Shown here piece by piece: positions 55,563-64,000 of a DNA stretch of 64,000 nucleotides. Location of the stretch: the NCBI RefSeq assembly GCF_003853645.1, contig NZ_QTPO01000024.1, forward strand, positions 57,383-121,382. Direction: 5' to 3'. Source of the DNA: Burkholderia sp. Bp9143. GTDB lineage: Bacteria > Pseudomonadota > Gammaproteobacteria > Burkholderiales > Burkholderiaceae. Position numbers and translations under genes: made by a program. Each line of letters opens with the position of its first letter. The first letter of the stretch is position 1. A model generated the notes under the pieces. That model made no database searches. It was not told the origin of the DNA and saw only the letters and a program-made list of their open reading frames with translations.

Positions 55563-57763
55563 ATCGCGTATTCACACTCGACAGCCCGCACGGCGACGAC
55601 CTGAAGTTCCACACGCTCGACGGCAGCGACGAACTCGGCCGCCTGTTCGAATTCCGGATCGAGGCGCTGGCGGACAGCCACAGCCTGTCGCTGAAGGACA
55701 TGCTCGGCAAGCCCGTGACCGTGCGGATCGAGCAGCAGGATCGTTCGACGCGCTACCTGAACGGGATCGTCGCGCGCGCGACGCTGGCCGGCCGGCGCGC
55801 CGAGCGGCACTACGGTTACGAGCTCGTCGTGCGGCCGTGGCTGTGGCTCGCGACGCGCCGCTCGGACTGCCGGATCTTCCAGAACCGCACCGTGCCCGAC
55901 ATCGTGCAGGAGGTGCTGGCGCCGTATGGTTTTCCGATCGAGAACAAGCTGGCCGAATCCTATGTGCCGCGCCAGTACTGCGTGCAGTACAACGAGACCG
56001 ATACGGCGTTCGTGTCGAGGCTGATGGAATTCGAGGGCATCTATTTCTATTTCCGGCACGCGGCCGACAGTCACACGCTCGTGCTGTGCGATGCGATGTC
56101 GTCGCACGTCGCGTTGCCCGGTTACGAAACGATCCCGTACATCGCGCCGGATCGAACCGCGATCGCCGACGAGGAGCATATCGACGGCTGGCTGCCCGCG
56201 CAGGAGGTCAGCGTCGGCAAGCATCAGACCACCGACTACGACTATACGAAGCCGCGCGCCGATCTTTCATCGCAGAAGATCGATCCGCGCGGCCACGATC
56301 ACGACAGCTTCGCGTCGTTCGAATGGCCGGGGGGGTATCGCGACGATGCGCCGGGTGCGCATTACAGCCGTGTAAGGCTCGAGGAACAGCAGGCCGAGCA
56401 TGAGCGGGCGAGTGCCGAGACGGACGTGCGCGGTGCCGCGCCTGGGTATCTGTTCACGCTCGAGCATTGCCCGCGTGCTGACCAGAATCGCGAATATTTG
56501 ATCGTGCGGTGCCAGTACCGCTTTCAGGAGAACGCTTACGCGAGCGATCAGGGCGCGGAGGCCGTCGTGCATCAGACGATGATGCTCGTGCAGCCGTCGA
56601 GCCTGCCTTACCGGTCGCCGCGCGACACGCCGCGGCCGCGGACCAATGGGCCGCAGACCGCCACCGTCGTCGGGCCGCCCGGCGAGGAGATATGGACCGA
56701 CCAGTATGGGCGCGTGAAGCTGCAGTTCCGGTGGGATCGATACGGGCAGAGCAACCAGGATTCGTCGTGCTGGGTTCGGGTGTCGAGTCCTTGGGCTGGC
56801 GGTGGGTTCGGGGGCGTGCAAATTCCACGGGTAGGCGACGAGGTCGTCGTCGATTTCCTGAACGGCGATCCGGACGAGCCGATCGTCACCGGACGGGTTT
56901 TCAACGGCGAAAAGATGCCGCCGTGGGGGCTGCCGGGGAGTGCGACGCAAAGCGGGCTGCTGTCAAGGTCGTCGCCAGGCGGGACGACTGACCATGCCAA
57001 TGCGTTCCGGTTTGAGGACAAGAAGGGCGCCGAGCAGCTGTGGATGCATGCGGAGCGGAATTTCGATGCGGAGACGGAGGCCGATCACACGCTTTCTGTC
57101 GGGAACAACCATACGCATACAGTCGGGAACGACGAAACGATGCAGGTGAAGAACAACCGGCAAAGAAGCGTCGGGCAGGACGAGACGGTGAATATCGGGA
57201 AGAACCGGGTCGCGCAGATCGGGGTGGATGAGACGCATGGGGTTGGTGGGAATCGGACGCGAACGGTCGGGAAGAAAGAGACCGTGACGATCGCGTCGGA
57301 TCGTGAGGCGACGATCGGCGGCAGCCACACGGAATCGGTCACGCATGGCAAGACGGAAACGATCGGCGAAGGCAAGACGCTGAACGTCGGACAGATGTAT
57401 CAGACGACGTCGCAGGACATGAAGACATTGGTTGCGTCGGCGCATACCGAGGAGATCGGCACGCGAACGTCGACGATCGCCAAAGCCCATACGCACACGG
57501 TCGGCGGCGAACACACCGTCAACGTCGGGGCGAACCATACGACGAACGTGCAGCATCAGGTGACCGTCAACGCCGGGGATCAGCTTTCGCTCGTCTGCGG
57601 GAATTCGAGCATCGTGATGAAGAGCGACGGCACGATCACGATCCAGGGTGTCAACGTCACATCGACCGGCACGAACAGCCACAGCGTAAACGGCAAGACA
57701 GTGACGTCGTCGGCGACCGCCGAGCACACGGTCGAAGGCGCCGTACTGAAACTGAATCCGTGA
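55559..57763 (+). CDS. vgrG: T6SS spike protein VgrG (TssI)
   Basis: A 734-residue VgrG. The gp27-like part runs to about residue 370, with GIVARATLAGRRAERHYGYEL and QYNETDTAFVSRLMEFEGIYFYF (in parts). The gp5 OB-fold has WTDQYGRVKLQFRWDR and WAGGGFGGVQIPRVGDEVVVDF (in parts) near 380-450. From about 500 repeated His-Thr-Val-Gly units (HTHTVGNDETM, TRTVGKKETV) form the beta-helix needle. There is no extra effector domain at the end. Translation starts at GTG after GAGGAGG, coupled to clpV. Confidence 0.95.
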   Translation: MNRVFTLDSPHGDDLKFHTLDGSDELGRLFEFRIEALADSHSLSLKDMLGKPVTVRIEQQDRSTRYLNGIVARATLAGRRAERHYGYELVVRPWLWLATRRSDCRIFQNRTVPDIVQEVLAPYGFPIENKLAESYVPRQYCVQYNETDTAFVSRLMEFEGIYFYFRHAADSHTLVLCDAMSSHVALPGYETIPYIAPDRTAIADEEHIDGWLPAQEVSVGKHQTTDYDYTKPRADLSSQKIDPRGHDHDSFASFEWPGGYRDDAPGAHYSRVRLEEQQAEHERASAETDVRGAAPGYLFTLEHCPRADQNREYLIVRCQYRFQENAYASDQGAEAVVHQTMMLVQPSSLPYRSPRDTPRPRTNGPQTATVVGPPGEEIWTDQYGRVKLQFRWDRYGQSNQDSSCWVRVSSPWAGGGFGGVQIPRVGDEVVVDFLNGDPDEPIVTGRVFNGEKMPPWGLPGSATQSGLLSRSSPGGTTDHANAFRFEDKKGAEQLWMHAERNFDAETEADHTLSVGNNHTHTVGNDETMQVKNNRQRSVGQDETVNIGKNRVAQIGVDETHGVGGNRTRTVGKKETVTIASDREATIGGSHTESVTHGKTETIGEGKTLNVGQMYQTTSQDMKTLVASAHTEEIGTRTSTIAKAHTHTVGGEHTVNVGANHTTNVQHQVTVNAGDQLSLVCGNSSIVMKSDGTITIQGVNVTSTGTNSHSVNGKTVTSSATAEHTVEGAVLKLNP

Positions 57764-57778
57764 CGGAGGCCCGCACGA

Positions 57779-59044
57779 ATGCAGAACTGGCAGCCGACCA
57801 ATCCGGTGGAGCGCAGGTTCATGGATGCGCATTCGGACTGGATGAGTTTCGCGAAAGAGCAGGATGCGCGATTGATGATCTGGCAGACCGACGAGACGGA
57901 TGCGGAGCTCGTCCGGCTGTATTTCCAGGTCCAGGACGAAACGTCGTGCGCGGTCAGGACCATGCGGGCGTCGTTCGTCAATGAAGCCGGTTATGCGACG
58001 GCGTTGGCGGATGAGCTCATCGCGTTCTACGACAGCCGGCGAGAGGCATCCAATGTTCAGGGCGTGCGTGCCGACTGGCAGGCGCCGTACGACGATGGCA
58101 AGAATCCCTTGCTGTATCTGTTCACGGTTGTCGACAGCTTGATGCAGCACCATCCGGATATTTTTCCGGCAATGATATTCGTGCTGGAGCCGGTGAAAGT
58201 GCGGGATGACGCAGCATGGGTGCGCTGGATTGATGACTTGCTGTCGATCATTGCGGTCGCGCCGCAGCTTGCCGAGCGTGTGCGCTTTGTCGTACCGCGT
58301 ATCGATATCGCGCCGTTTGCTGCGTTGATGCAACGGCATCGGGCCGCGGTGCGCGTCGTGCATGGCAAGTATTCGATGGCGAGCGTGCCGCGCGAACTGC
58401 TGGCAGAATCGGGTGAGCGCGGGCCGAGCGGTGAGTTTCGACGGCATTTCGTGATGTTGACCGAGATGATCGAAGGCGGTAATCCTTCTCGGTTGGAGGA
58501 ATTGCGTGCAGCGGCACTGAAGGTCGCGGAGCGCGAGCAGTGGTTCGATCAATGCGTTGTCGTGCACCTGATTGCGGGGGCCGCCTATCTGAAGTGGTGC
58601 GATCGGGAGCGGGCGATCGAGGCTTACCGGAGCGCCGCCAGCAGCGGCATGCGCGCGGTCGAGGCAGGGCATCCGGCAGGGCACAAGCTCGTAGCTAACG
58701 GGTTGTTCGGCGAGGCGAGCGTGCATCTGACGCACAAGGACTATGCGCACTCGGCTTATTGCTACGAGCGTGCGACGGCGTCGACTACGGCCGCGAAGGA
58801 CGGGTTGATGACGGTCGAGGCGTGGCGGATGAGCGCCGTGTGCTGGGAGCGGGCAGGGGAGCGCGAACATGCGCTGGAGGCCGGGTTCAATGCGCTCGAC
58901 GCGGGGTTGATGATCGATGAGCCGATGCGGGCGAACAGTAATTTGCCGATGGTTGTCGAGTGGATGGTGTCGCAACTGGGTGTACAGGACCGGCGACGCA
59001 ACGCGTTGAGCGAGAAGGTCGCTGCGTTGCGCGGCGGGCGCTGA
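57779..59044 (+). CDS. T6SS effector-associated helical (TPR-like) adaptor candidate
   Basis: A 421-residue cytosolic-type protein, no signal peptide. The first 200 residues are mixed (RRFMDAHSDWMSFAKEQDARL, RFVVPRIDIAPFAALMQRH), and residues about 240-390 are helical repeats resembling TPRs (CDRERAIEAYRSAASSGM, HKDYAHSAYCYERATAS, AGEREHALEAGFNALDAGL). I do not recognise a named family. It lies between vgrG and the RHS toxin with 15-base gaps on both sides, the place where effector chaperones or spike adaptors (DUF4123, DUF2169, EagR types) normally sit. Loading the RHS toxin onto VgrG is inferred from position. Confidence 0.7.
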   Translation: MQNWQPTNPVERRFMDAHSDWMSFAKEQDARLMIWQTDETDAELVRLYFQVQDETSCAVRTMRASFVNEAGYATALADELIAFYDSRREASNVQGVRADWQAPYDDGKNPLLYLFTVVDSLMQHHPDIFPAMIFVLEPVKVRDDAAWVRWIDDLLSIIAVAPQLAERVRFVVPRIDIAPFAALMQRHRAAVRVVHGKYSMASVPRELLAESGERGPSGEFRRHFVMLTEMIEGGNPSRLEELRAAALKVAEREQWFDQCVVVHLIAGAAYLKWCDRERAIEAYRSAASSGMRAVEAGHPAGHKLVANGLFGEASVHLTHKDYAHSAYCYERATASTTAAKDGLMTVEAWRMSAVCWERAGEREHALEAGFNALDAGLMIDEPMRANSNLPMVVEWMVSQLGVQDRRRNALSEKVAALRGGR

Positions 59045-59059
59045 GCGGAGGCCGAAACC

Positions 59060-62000
59060 GTGGCACTTCCAGCCGTCAAGCATCTCGATCCGGTTGTTGG
59101 CGTGGACGTTCATTCGGTGCTGGTCACGCCGGGTACGCCACCTGTGTTCCTGCCGCATCCTCATGTCGGGGTCATGCTCGATAAGCGCGAGTACATCCAG
59201 GCCGCAAAGGCCGTGGTCGGCTGCATTGCAATGATGATCGTGCAGGAGAAGGTGACCGAATACATCGAAGAACATCCCGAAGATGTGACGAAGCTGGCAC
59301 ATCTGGCCGATGAGGCAAACCAGCAGGTCAACAAACAGCTCAACGACTTGATGGGTGGCGGCAAGCTGCCGGACTTCAAGGGCGATCCCAACGTCGCGGA
59401 GGGGATGCGGCTGGCGAAAGAGGCCAACAAGATCAAGAGCCGCATAAGTGATGATCTTGGTTCGAACGTCGGATCGGGGGGAAGTAGCGGCAGGCCGATT
59501 TTTGTGAATGGGATGATGCGGGCCACGGCAGGGACGCATGCGTATCACGTTCCCGGGTTGCATTTTCCTCTTGGTGAATCGTTTGCACCGCCGCCAGAGG
59601 AGGTTGAACCGTCGAACGACGGGGAATCGTTCATGGGCAGCAAGACGGTGCTCGCCAACAACGATCCGATGTCTTACATGGCGCTTGAGGCGTTGAGTTG
59701 CTGGTCGATTGGGATGGAGCCGCCTCCGCATAACAGCGCGCATACGGATCGGACTTATCCGTCGATGCCGAGTTCGGTGATGTTGCCGATTCCGGCTGGA
59801 AGGCCGGTGTTGGTGGGTGGGCCGCCGATCATGAATATGGCTGCGGCGGCGAAGGGGTTGTTCAAGGCGTTTCGGGGATCCAAGTGGGCGAAGTCGCTGG
59901 CGGACAAGTTGAATTTGAAGTCGGGGTTCTTGCGGTGCAAGGTGTTGCATGCGGAGCCGGTGGATGCGATCACGGGCGACGCCGTGCTACAGCAACAAGA
60001 CTTCACAGTACCCGGCCGTTTGCCTCTCGTATGGGAACGTTGCTACACCAGCCACGTCGGTTGTGCCGGAGCGGTCGGCGTCGGCTGGCAAACACCTGCC
60101 GATATCCGGCTGCTTGTAGTTCCTCATGAGCAAGGATTCGGTGTGGTCGCTTATTTTCCCGATCATGTGACGGCATTCGACGCGATACCGGACGGCAATG
60201 GTTGGTCAGGTCGCGTCTATGACTGGCAGCATGGGTACGCACTGTACCGGCTCAACGATCGTGTGATTTTGCGAACGCTAGCGGACCTTGAATACGTGTT
60301 CGAGTTAGCGCAACCATGGGAAGCTTCATTCTGTATTCCTGAGGATGGCACCACATCGCCATTGTTTGTGAGTGACATAGCTGACCGCAATGGCAACGCA
60401 TGGGGGTTCGAGCGCCGACCGAATCACATTGTCACGCGCATAGTCGAATACCGAAGTGGTACGGCGACGGGACGCGTCATCGAATGTGCAAATGGGAGCG
60501 GGGCATCTTCTGACCTGCTTGTCACACTAACGCTGATCGACCACACCGAGAGTGCACATTTGCTCGTGAAATACGAGCACGACAATACCCGGAGCCTGAT
60601 CGCGGCCGTCGATGCGATGATGCAACCTCATTATTTCAGCTATGACAGCGATCACCGGATACTGCGTCATACCAGTGCTCGTGGTGTGACGTTCCGCTAC
60701 GACTACCAAAGGCACGACGGCGATCTCTGGCGCGTTGTCCGCGCTTGGGGAGACAACGGGCTGCTTGACTATCGTTTCGCCTACAACTCAATACACGGCG
60801 AAACCAGAATCATCGACTCGCTAGGACACGCGACACTTCTGCAATCCAACGAACGCGGGCTGCCCGTTGCCCAGACCGATCCGCTCGGCGGTGTGACGAC
60901 CTACGGGTATGACGCCCAGTCACGCACCACCTCGGAAACCGATCCGGCAGGACATACCCTCTCGTGGGAATACGACGCCTTCGGCAATCTACTTACACTG
61001 ACGCTGCCGGACGGTGGCAGGGTAGCCATGGAATACGACGCCGCGCATAAACCGATACGAGTAACCGAACCAGGCGGTGGGCAGTGGCACTGCATGTGGG
61101 ATGACCGGGGGAACCTGCTTGCTCAGTCTGCACCATCGCAAAGTAGTACGCGTTACGAATACGACAAGTACGGTCAACTTACTTCAAGCAAGGGACCATA
61201 TGGTGCTGTTACGGAGTTTGAATACGACCGAAATGGCAATTTGGCAGCGTTGGTCGATACGTTCGGACAGCGCACGCAGTACACGCATGACACACTCGGA
61301 AATCTGCTCCAGGTCATCAACGCACTCGGCCAGATTAGCCGCTACGAATACGACCGTAATGGCAATCTGACGCGTTCGATCGATCCTGGGGAACGAGACG
61401 CTCACTATACGTACGACGCGGACGGTAATCTGGTTCGATACCAAGATCCGGCTGGCAATCTAATCCAGCTCTCATATTCGGCACTGGGGCAGATCAGCAA
61501 ACGGCTTGAGGCCGATGGAAAATCTGTCGAATACCACTACGATACCGAGGAGCAGTTGATCGGCGTAGTCAATGAATGCGGAGATCTCTACCGGATCAGA
61601 CGCGACGAGTTGGGCCGCATTGTCGAGGAAATCGATTACTGGGGGCAATCGCATCGTTACGAATACGGCCCGCGAGGCGAGTTGAAGTGCAGCATCAACG
61701 CCTTGGGGCAGCAGGTTACTTACATAGCGGATGCGCTAGGGCGTGTCGTGCAAAAACAGGTGCCGGATCCCAGGCAACCCGGCGGAGTTCGGACTGAAAC
61801 GTTCTCGTATGATCGCCGAGGGCAACTGATCGCTGCCACAAATCCTGACAGCCAGATCGAGCTGTGCTACGACGGCGATGGCCGACTGATTGAAGAGCGG
61901 CAGGGCAACGAATTCAAAATCACTTATTCTTATGATGCTAGCAGTCAGCGCATCGAGCGGTGTACTCGAATCCAAAGAAACGGAAATGTGATCGAACATA

Positions 62001-63814
62001 CCGTGCGCTATGGTTACGATGCGGCTGGCACTCCCGCATCCATTCAAGTCGACGACGCTGACCCGATCAAACTCGAGCGCGACGCGCTCGGACGAGTTTG
62101 CGTCGAGCACTTCGGTAAAAAATTACGGCGAGAATTCATATACACGCCGAACGGGCAGTTGGCTCGACAAATGGTTCTCTCCAACACCTCTTTGTTGTTT
62201 GCCGCGGAGTACGCCTACGATGCAAACGGCGAATTAATCGAGAAGCGTGACACGCGATTTGGCATTGAGCGTTTCGCGTACGATCCAGTGGGGAGACTCG
62301 CCAGCCATCTCGACCCTACAGCCAACCTTCACCGATTCCTGTATGACGAAGCGGGCTATCTGCTGAAAACGCGGATTTCATCGGGAAGCAGTGCGCTTGA
62401 TCGCGAAGTCCGCACGCATCCATGGTCGCGTGACGGCGACCACGAGGGTTCTCGCTATACGTTCGACCGTGTCGGCAATCTGCTGCGCAAGCAGAGCGCT
62501 CAGCAGGATCTATTGCTGCGCTGGGACGGTGAAGGACTTCTGATCGAAACTTCCGTGATTCTTCCGGCTACCGAATCGGAAGCTGAGGCTACGCACGTTC
62601 ACACCCGCTATGAGTATGACGTGTTTCATCGGCGCACCCGGAAGATTACGCAAGTTGAATACGGCATTCCTGCTGAGAGAACGCGCGAGACGCACGTCTC
62701 GAAATTTTTTTGGGAAGGTGACGCCTTGGTCGAGGAAGTTACGCATGTCGACGGACGGACCAGAACGTTACTGACTGGCTCGACAGTTCCAACCCCTGGA
62801 CCGATTTCAACCAGTGAGTATGACCACGCCTGCGAATTCATCTACTATCCGGGGACCGTCCGGCCATTGCTTGGAATACGCCGGCGTCAATCCCGAATGT
62901 CGCAAGTGCCCGACACGGATCATGGGCAACCAGCTACGCCATTAGCCGCGTCAATACCGGAGTCGGAGAATCTTTACATCTTCCACGCAGATCTCAACGG
63001 CGCGCCGACGCGGTTAACCGACCTGTCGGGTAAGGTCGTCTGGGAAAGCTATTATGACGCATGGGGAAAAGCCAACCCAACAAGGACGCATACAGAAGTT
63101 GAGCAACCGCTGAGGTTTTATGGTCAATACATGGATTGGGAAACGGGACTGCACTATAACCGACACCGTTATTTCGATCCTGCGATAGCTCAATTTTTGA
63201 GCCCTGATCCGATACGGCTCCTCGGTGGCGTAAACCTCTACTCATATGCACCGAATGGACTGAGCTGGTCCGATCCATCCGGGCTCTCTGGCGCGCCGAT
63301 ACTTCCATCTCCCCATTACTTCGGCCACTCCGATCCCAAGACCCAGAAGGGGGTGCGCGGTGCGCTTAAACAGTATTTGGCAAAGCATCCGACGCTCAAA
63401 AGCGGTAGCGGAAATATCGCCGCGGTACAACTGCATGATGGAACTTTCGACGTCCTGCATGGCGGAGACTCGGATGGCCACCCTGAACGCCGCCTACTAG
63501 AAAAACACGGCGAAGCCGTGAAGGTTCTTTGGACTGAACTGCAGCCATGCGATACAGCCTATTGGGACAGAGTGGCAAAGTCCAAGAACCGAAAGCGAGG
63601 CATGGCGCCGGTACAACCGTGCCGCGCCACAATCAAGAATCAGGCTGAGAGCGACGATGATGCAAAAGGTCTCAAAGAGGTTTGGTACTTCGTTCCTCAT
63701 GGAACGGCATCTATTCGTGGGATGAGCAACAAAAAGGTTTTCAAGGCCTTTCGTCAGACTCCATTTTTGTGGCAGAAAACGACGCTCGATGATTTCCTGC
63801 CCAAGGGATCCTGA
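59060..63814 (+). CDS. PAAR-like/RHS-repeat polymorphic toxin, T6SS effector
   Basis: A 1584-residue effector. Residues 1-290 form an N-terminal region with a hydrophobic helix (AAKAVVGCIAMMIVQEKV) and a PAAR-like segment ending IPAGRPVLVGGPPIMNMA. Residues about 305-360 begin the RHS part (AEPVDAITGDAVLQQQDFTVPGR). Many YD repeats follow (YEYDRNGNL, YTYDADGNL). The RHS core ends RYFDPAIAQFLSPDPIRLLG and DPSGL (1405-1409), the usual self-cleavage border. The last 175 residues are the toxin, with His1474-Pro-Glu1476 and Pro1496-Cys1497 ... Cys1521, possibly a zinc deaminase. Composition is more AT-rich from about 60.2 kb. An immunity gene is expected downstream but not seen. Confidence 0.92.
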   Translation: MALPAVKHLDPVVGVDVHSVLVTPGTPPVFLPHPHVGVMLDKREYIQAAKAVVGCIAMMIVQEKVTEYIEEHPEDVTKLAHLADEANQQVNKQLNDLMGGGKLPDFKGDPNVAEGMRLAKEANKIKSRISDDLGSNVGSGGSSGRPIFVNGMMRATAGTHAYHVPGLHFPLGESFAPPPEEVEPSNDGESFMGSKTVLANNDPMSYMALEALSCWSIGMEPPPHNSAHTDRTYPSMPSSVMLPIPAGRPVLVGGPPIMNMAAAAKGLFKAFRGSKWAKSLADKLNLKSGFLRCKVLHAEPVDAITGDAVLQQQDFTVPGRLPLVWERCYTSHVGCAGAVGVGWQTPADIRLLVVPHEQGFGVVAYFPDHVTAFDAIPDGNGWSGRVYDWQHGYALYRLNDRVILRTLADLEYVFELAQPWEASFCIPEDGTTSPLFVSDIADRNGNAWGFERRPNHIVTRIVEYRSGTATGRVIECANGSGASSDLLVTLTLIDHTESAHLLVKYEHDNTRSLIAAVDAMMQPHYFSYDSDHRILRHTSARGVTFRYDYQRHDGDLWRVVRAWGDNGLLDYRFAYNSIHGETRIIDSLGHATLLQSNERGLPVAQTDPLGGVTTYGYDAQSRTTSETDPAGHTLSWEYDAFGNLLTLTLPDGGRVAMEYDAAHKPIRVTEPGGGQWHCMWDDRGNLLAQSAPSQSSTRYEYDKYGQLTSSKGPYGAVTEFEYDRNGNLAALVDTFGQRTQYTHDTLGNLLQVINALGQISRYEYDRNGNLTRSIDPGERDAHYTYDADGNLVRYQDPAGNLIQLSYSALGQISKRLEADGKSVEYHYDTEEQLIGVVNECGDLYRIRRDELGRIVEEIDYWGQSHRYEYGPRGELKCSINALGQQVTYIADALGRVVQKQVPDPRQPGGVRTETFSYDRRGQLIAATNPDSQIELCYDGDGRLIEERQGNEFKITYSYDASSQRIERCTRIQRNGNVIEHTVRYGYDAAGTPASIQVDDADPIKLERDALGRVCVEHFGKKLRREFIYTPNGQLARQMVLSNTSLLFAAEYAYDANGELIEKRDTRFGIERFAYDPVGRLASHLDPTANLHRFLYDEAGYLLKTRISSGSSALDREVRTHPWSRDGDHEGSRYTFDRVGNLLRKQSAQQDLLLRWDGEGLLIETSVILPATESEAEATHVHTRYEYDVFHRRTRKITQVEYGIPAERTRETHVSKFFWEGDALVEEVTHVDGRTRTLLTGSTVPTPGPISTSEYDHACEFIYYPGTVRPLLGIRRRQSRMSQVPDTDHGQPATPLAASIPESENLYIFHADLNGAPTRLTDLSGKVVWESYYDAWGKANPTRTHTEVEQPLRFYGQYMDWETGLHYNRHRYFDPAIAQFLSPDPIRLLGGVNLYSYAPNGLSWSDPSGLSGAPILPSPHYFGHSDPKTQKGVRGALKQYLAKHPTLKSGSGNIAAVQLHDGTFDVLHGGDSDGHPERRLLEKHGEAVKVLWTELQPCDTAYWDRVAKSKNRKRGMAPVQPCRATIKNQAESDDDAKGLKEVWYFVPHGTASIRGMSNKKVFKAFRQTPFLWQKTTLDDFLPKGS
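63287..63811 (+). other. C-terminal toxin domain of the RHS effector
   Basis: About 175 residues after the DPSGL border. The first strand pair (NIAAVQLHDGTFDVLHGGDS) leads to GHPERRLLEKHG, then VKVLWTELQPCD, a basic stretch (KSKNRKRG) and PVQPCRATI. A strand-strand-helix(HxE)-strand-PC order is that of the cytidine-deaminase superfamily, but the two cysteines are 24 residues apart rather than three, so the assignment is tentative. A trailing segment (EVWYFVPHGTASIRG) is unassigned. Confidence 0.4.
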
Positions 63815-64000
63815 ATCCGCGGCGCAAATCGGCTTATGGCTCAGGGTGAATGTCTCATATTGAATTTGACATAACGTGAATTATCAACCTAGCTAGTATG
63901 TTTACAGCCGTTGCGTGCTAGCTTGTTGATGTCCGCACAGAACTGACCCACTAGAGCTGAAAATTTTCATCGAATTTTGACCCACGTGATTGAATGCCCT
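63815..64000. other. non-coding tail with TGACCCAC repeats, possible mobile-element end
   Basis: 186 AT-rich bases after the RHS stop with no usable gene. The longest start-led frame after it encodes nine residues. TGACCCAC occurs at 63944-63951 and 63978-63985, 34 bases apart. Repeated GACCCAC-type sequences are common near the ends of IS21-family elements, which fits an insertion sequence beginning near here, but no transposase is in view. Confidence 0.3.

Noticed and set aside
56963..59950. Minus-strand frame of about 1000 codons opposite vgrG, the adaptor and the start of the RHS gene
   Set aside because: Arg/His-rich shadow with no domain; all three plus-strand genes are supported.
63852..63881. 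Nine-codon frame after the RHS gene as an immunity-gene remnant
   Set aside because: Too short to support; only a chance ATG with a weak upstream GGGTGA.

Overview
The window is high-GC proteobacterial DNA whose gene content fits the Burkholderia cepacia complex or a close relative. Pointers are the Burkholderia-type small stress proteins in the first 3 kb, a MipA/OmpV porin-like protein, a RibB with a degenerate RibA half, a COG4705 membrane protein and a complete type VI secretion system (T6SS). No rRNA, tRNA, CRISPR array or complete insertion sequence is visible. The species cannot be fixed from the sequence alone.

Layout. 1-3.1 kb: small envelope and stress genes (DUF4142, PRC-barrel, CBS pair, several tiny proteins). 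3.3-4.2 kb: an outer-membrane MipA-like protein. 4.2-8.3 kb: a two-gene DNA-repair operon, a FAN1-type VRR-NUC nuclease plus a RecB-like nuclease/XPD-like helicase fusion, behind a perfect CTGT-N8-ACAG SOS box. 8.3-14.9 kb: an aromatic-metabolism neighbourhood (IclR regulator, MurA-like paralogue, MHS-type MFS transporter, HPPD, old-yellow-enzyme). PcaR/PobR-like boxes lie at the regulator and between transporter and HPPD. 15-16.9 kb: hipBA toxin-antitoxin with nested inverted repeats. 16.9-19 kb: RibBX and an overlapping esterase. 19.2-20.6 kb: a LuxR-type regulator with an 18-bp palindrome and a terminator. 20.7-22 kb: a periplasmic protein and membrane protein with a PmrA/QseB-like box. 22.2-22.8 kb: a methyltransferase pseudogene killed by one nonsense codon. 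22.9-24.7 kb: a small papain-like protease and a divergent KfrA-like coiled-coil protein. 24.8-26.7 kb: a TetR regulator and NADPH oxidoreductase with matching operators. 26.8-32.9 kb: a small monooxygenase-fold protein, a molybdenum/Fe-S/cytochrome c aldehyde-oxidising complex and an NAD(P)-dependent aldehyde dehydrogenase.

33.0-63.8 kb is one T6SS locus. tagH and a TssQ-like lipoprotein run leftward. tssJ-K-L-M, tagF, a PpkA-like kinase, tssA-B-C, hcp, tssE-F-G, clpV, vgrG, a helical adaptor-like gene and a 1584-residue PAAR/RHS toxin run rightward, mostly with short gaps or overlaps. Membrane complex (JLM), baseplate (EFGK with A), sheath/tube (B, C, Hcp), recycling ATPase (ClpV) and spike (VgrG) are all present, with a phospho-switch set (kinase, FHA protein, TagF) but no PppA phosphatase.

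The RHS gene ends in a polymorphic toxin of about 175 residues with HPE and PC...C motifs that may be a divergent deaminase. Base composition becomes more AT-rich in this gene. No intact immunity gene follows before the window ends, and the last bases carry TGACCCAC repeats that may mark a mobile-element end.
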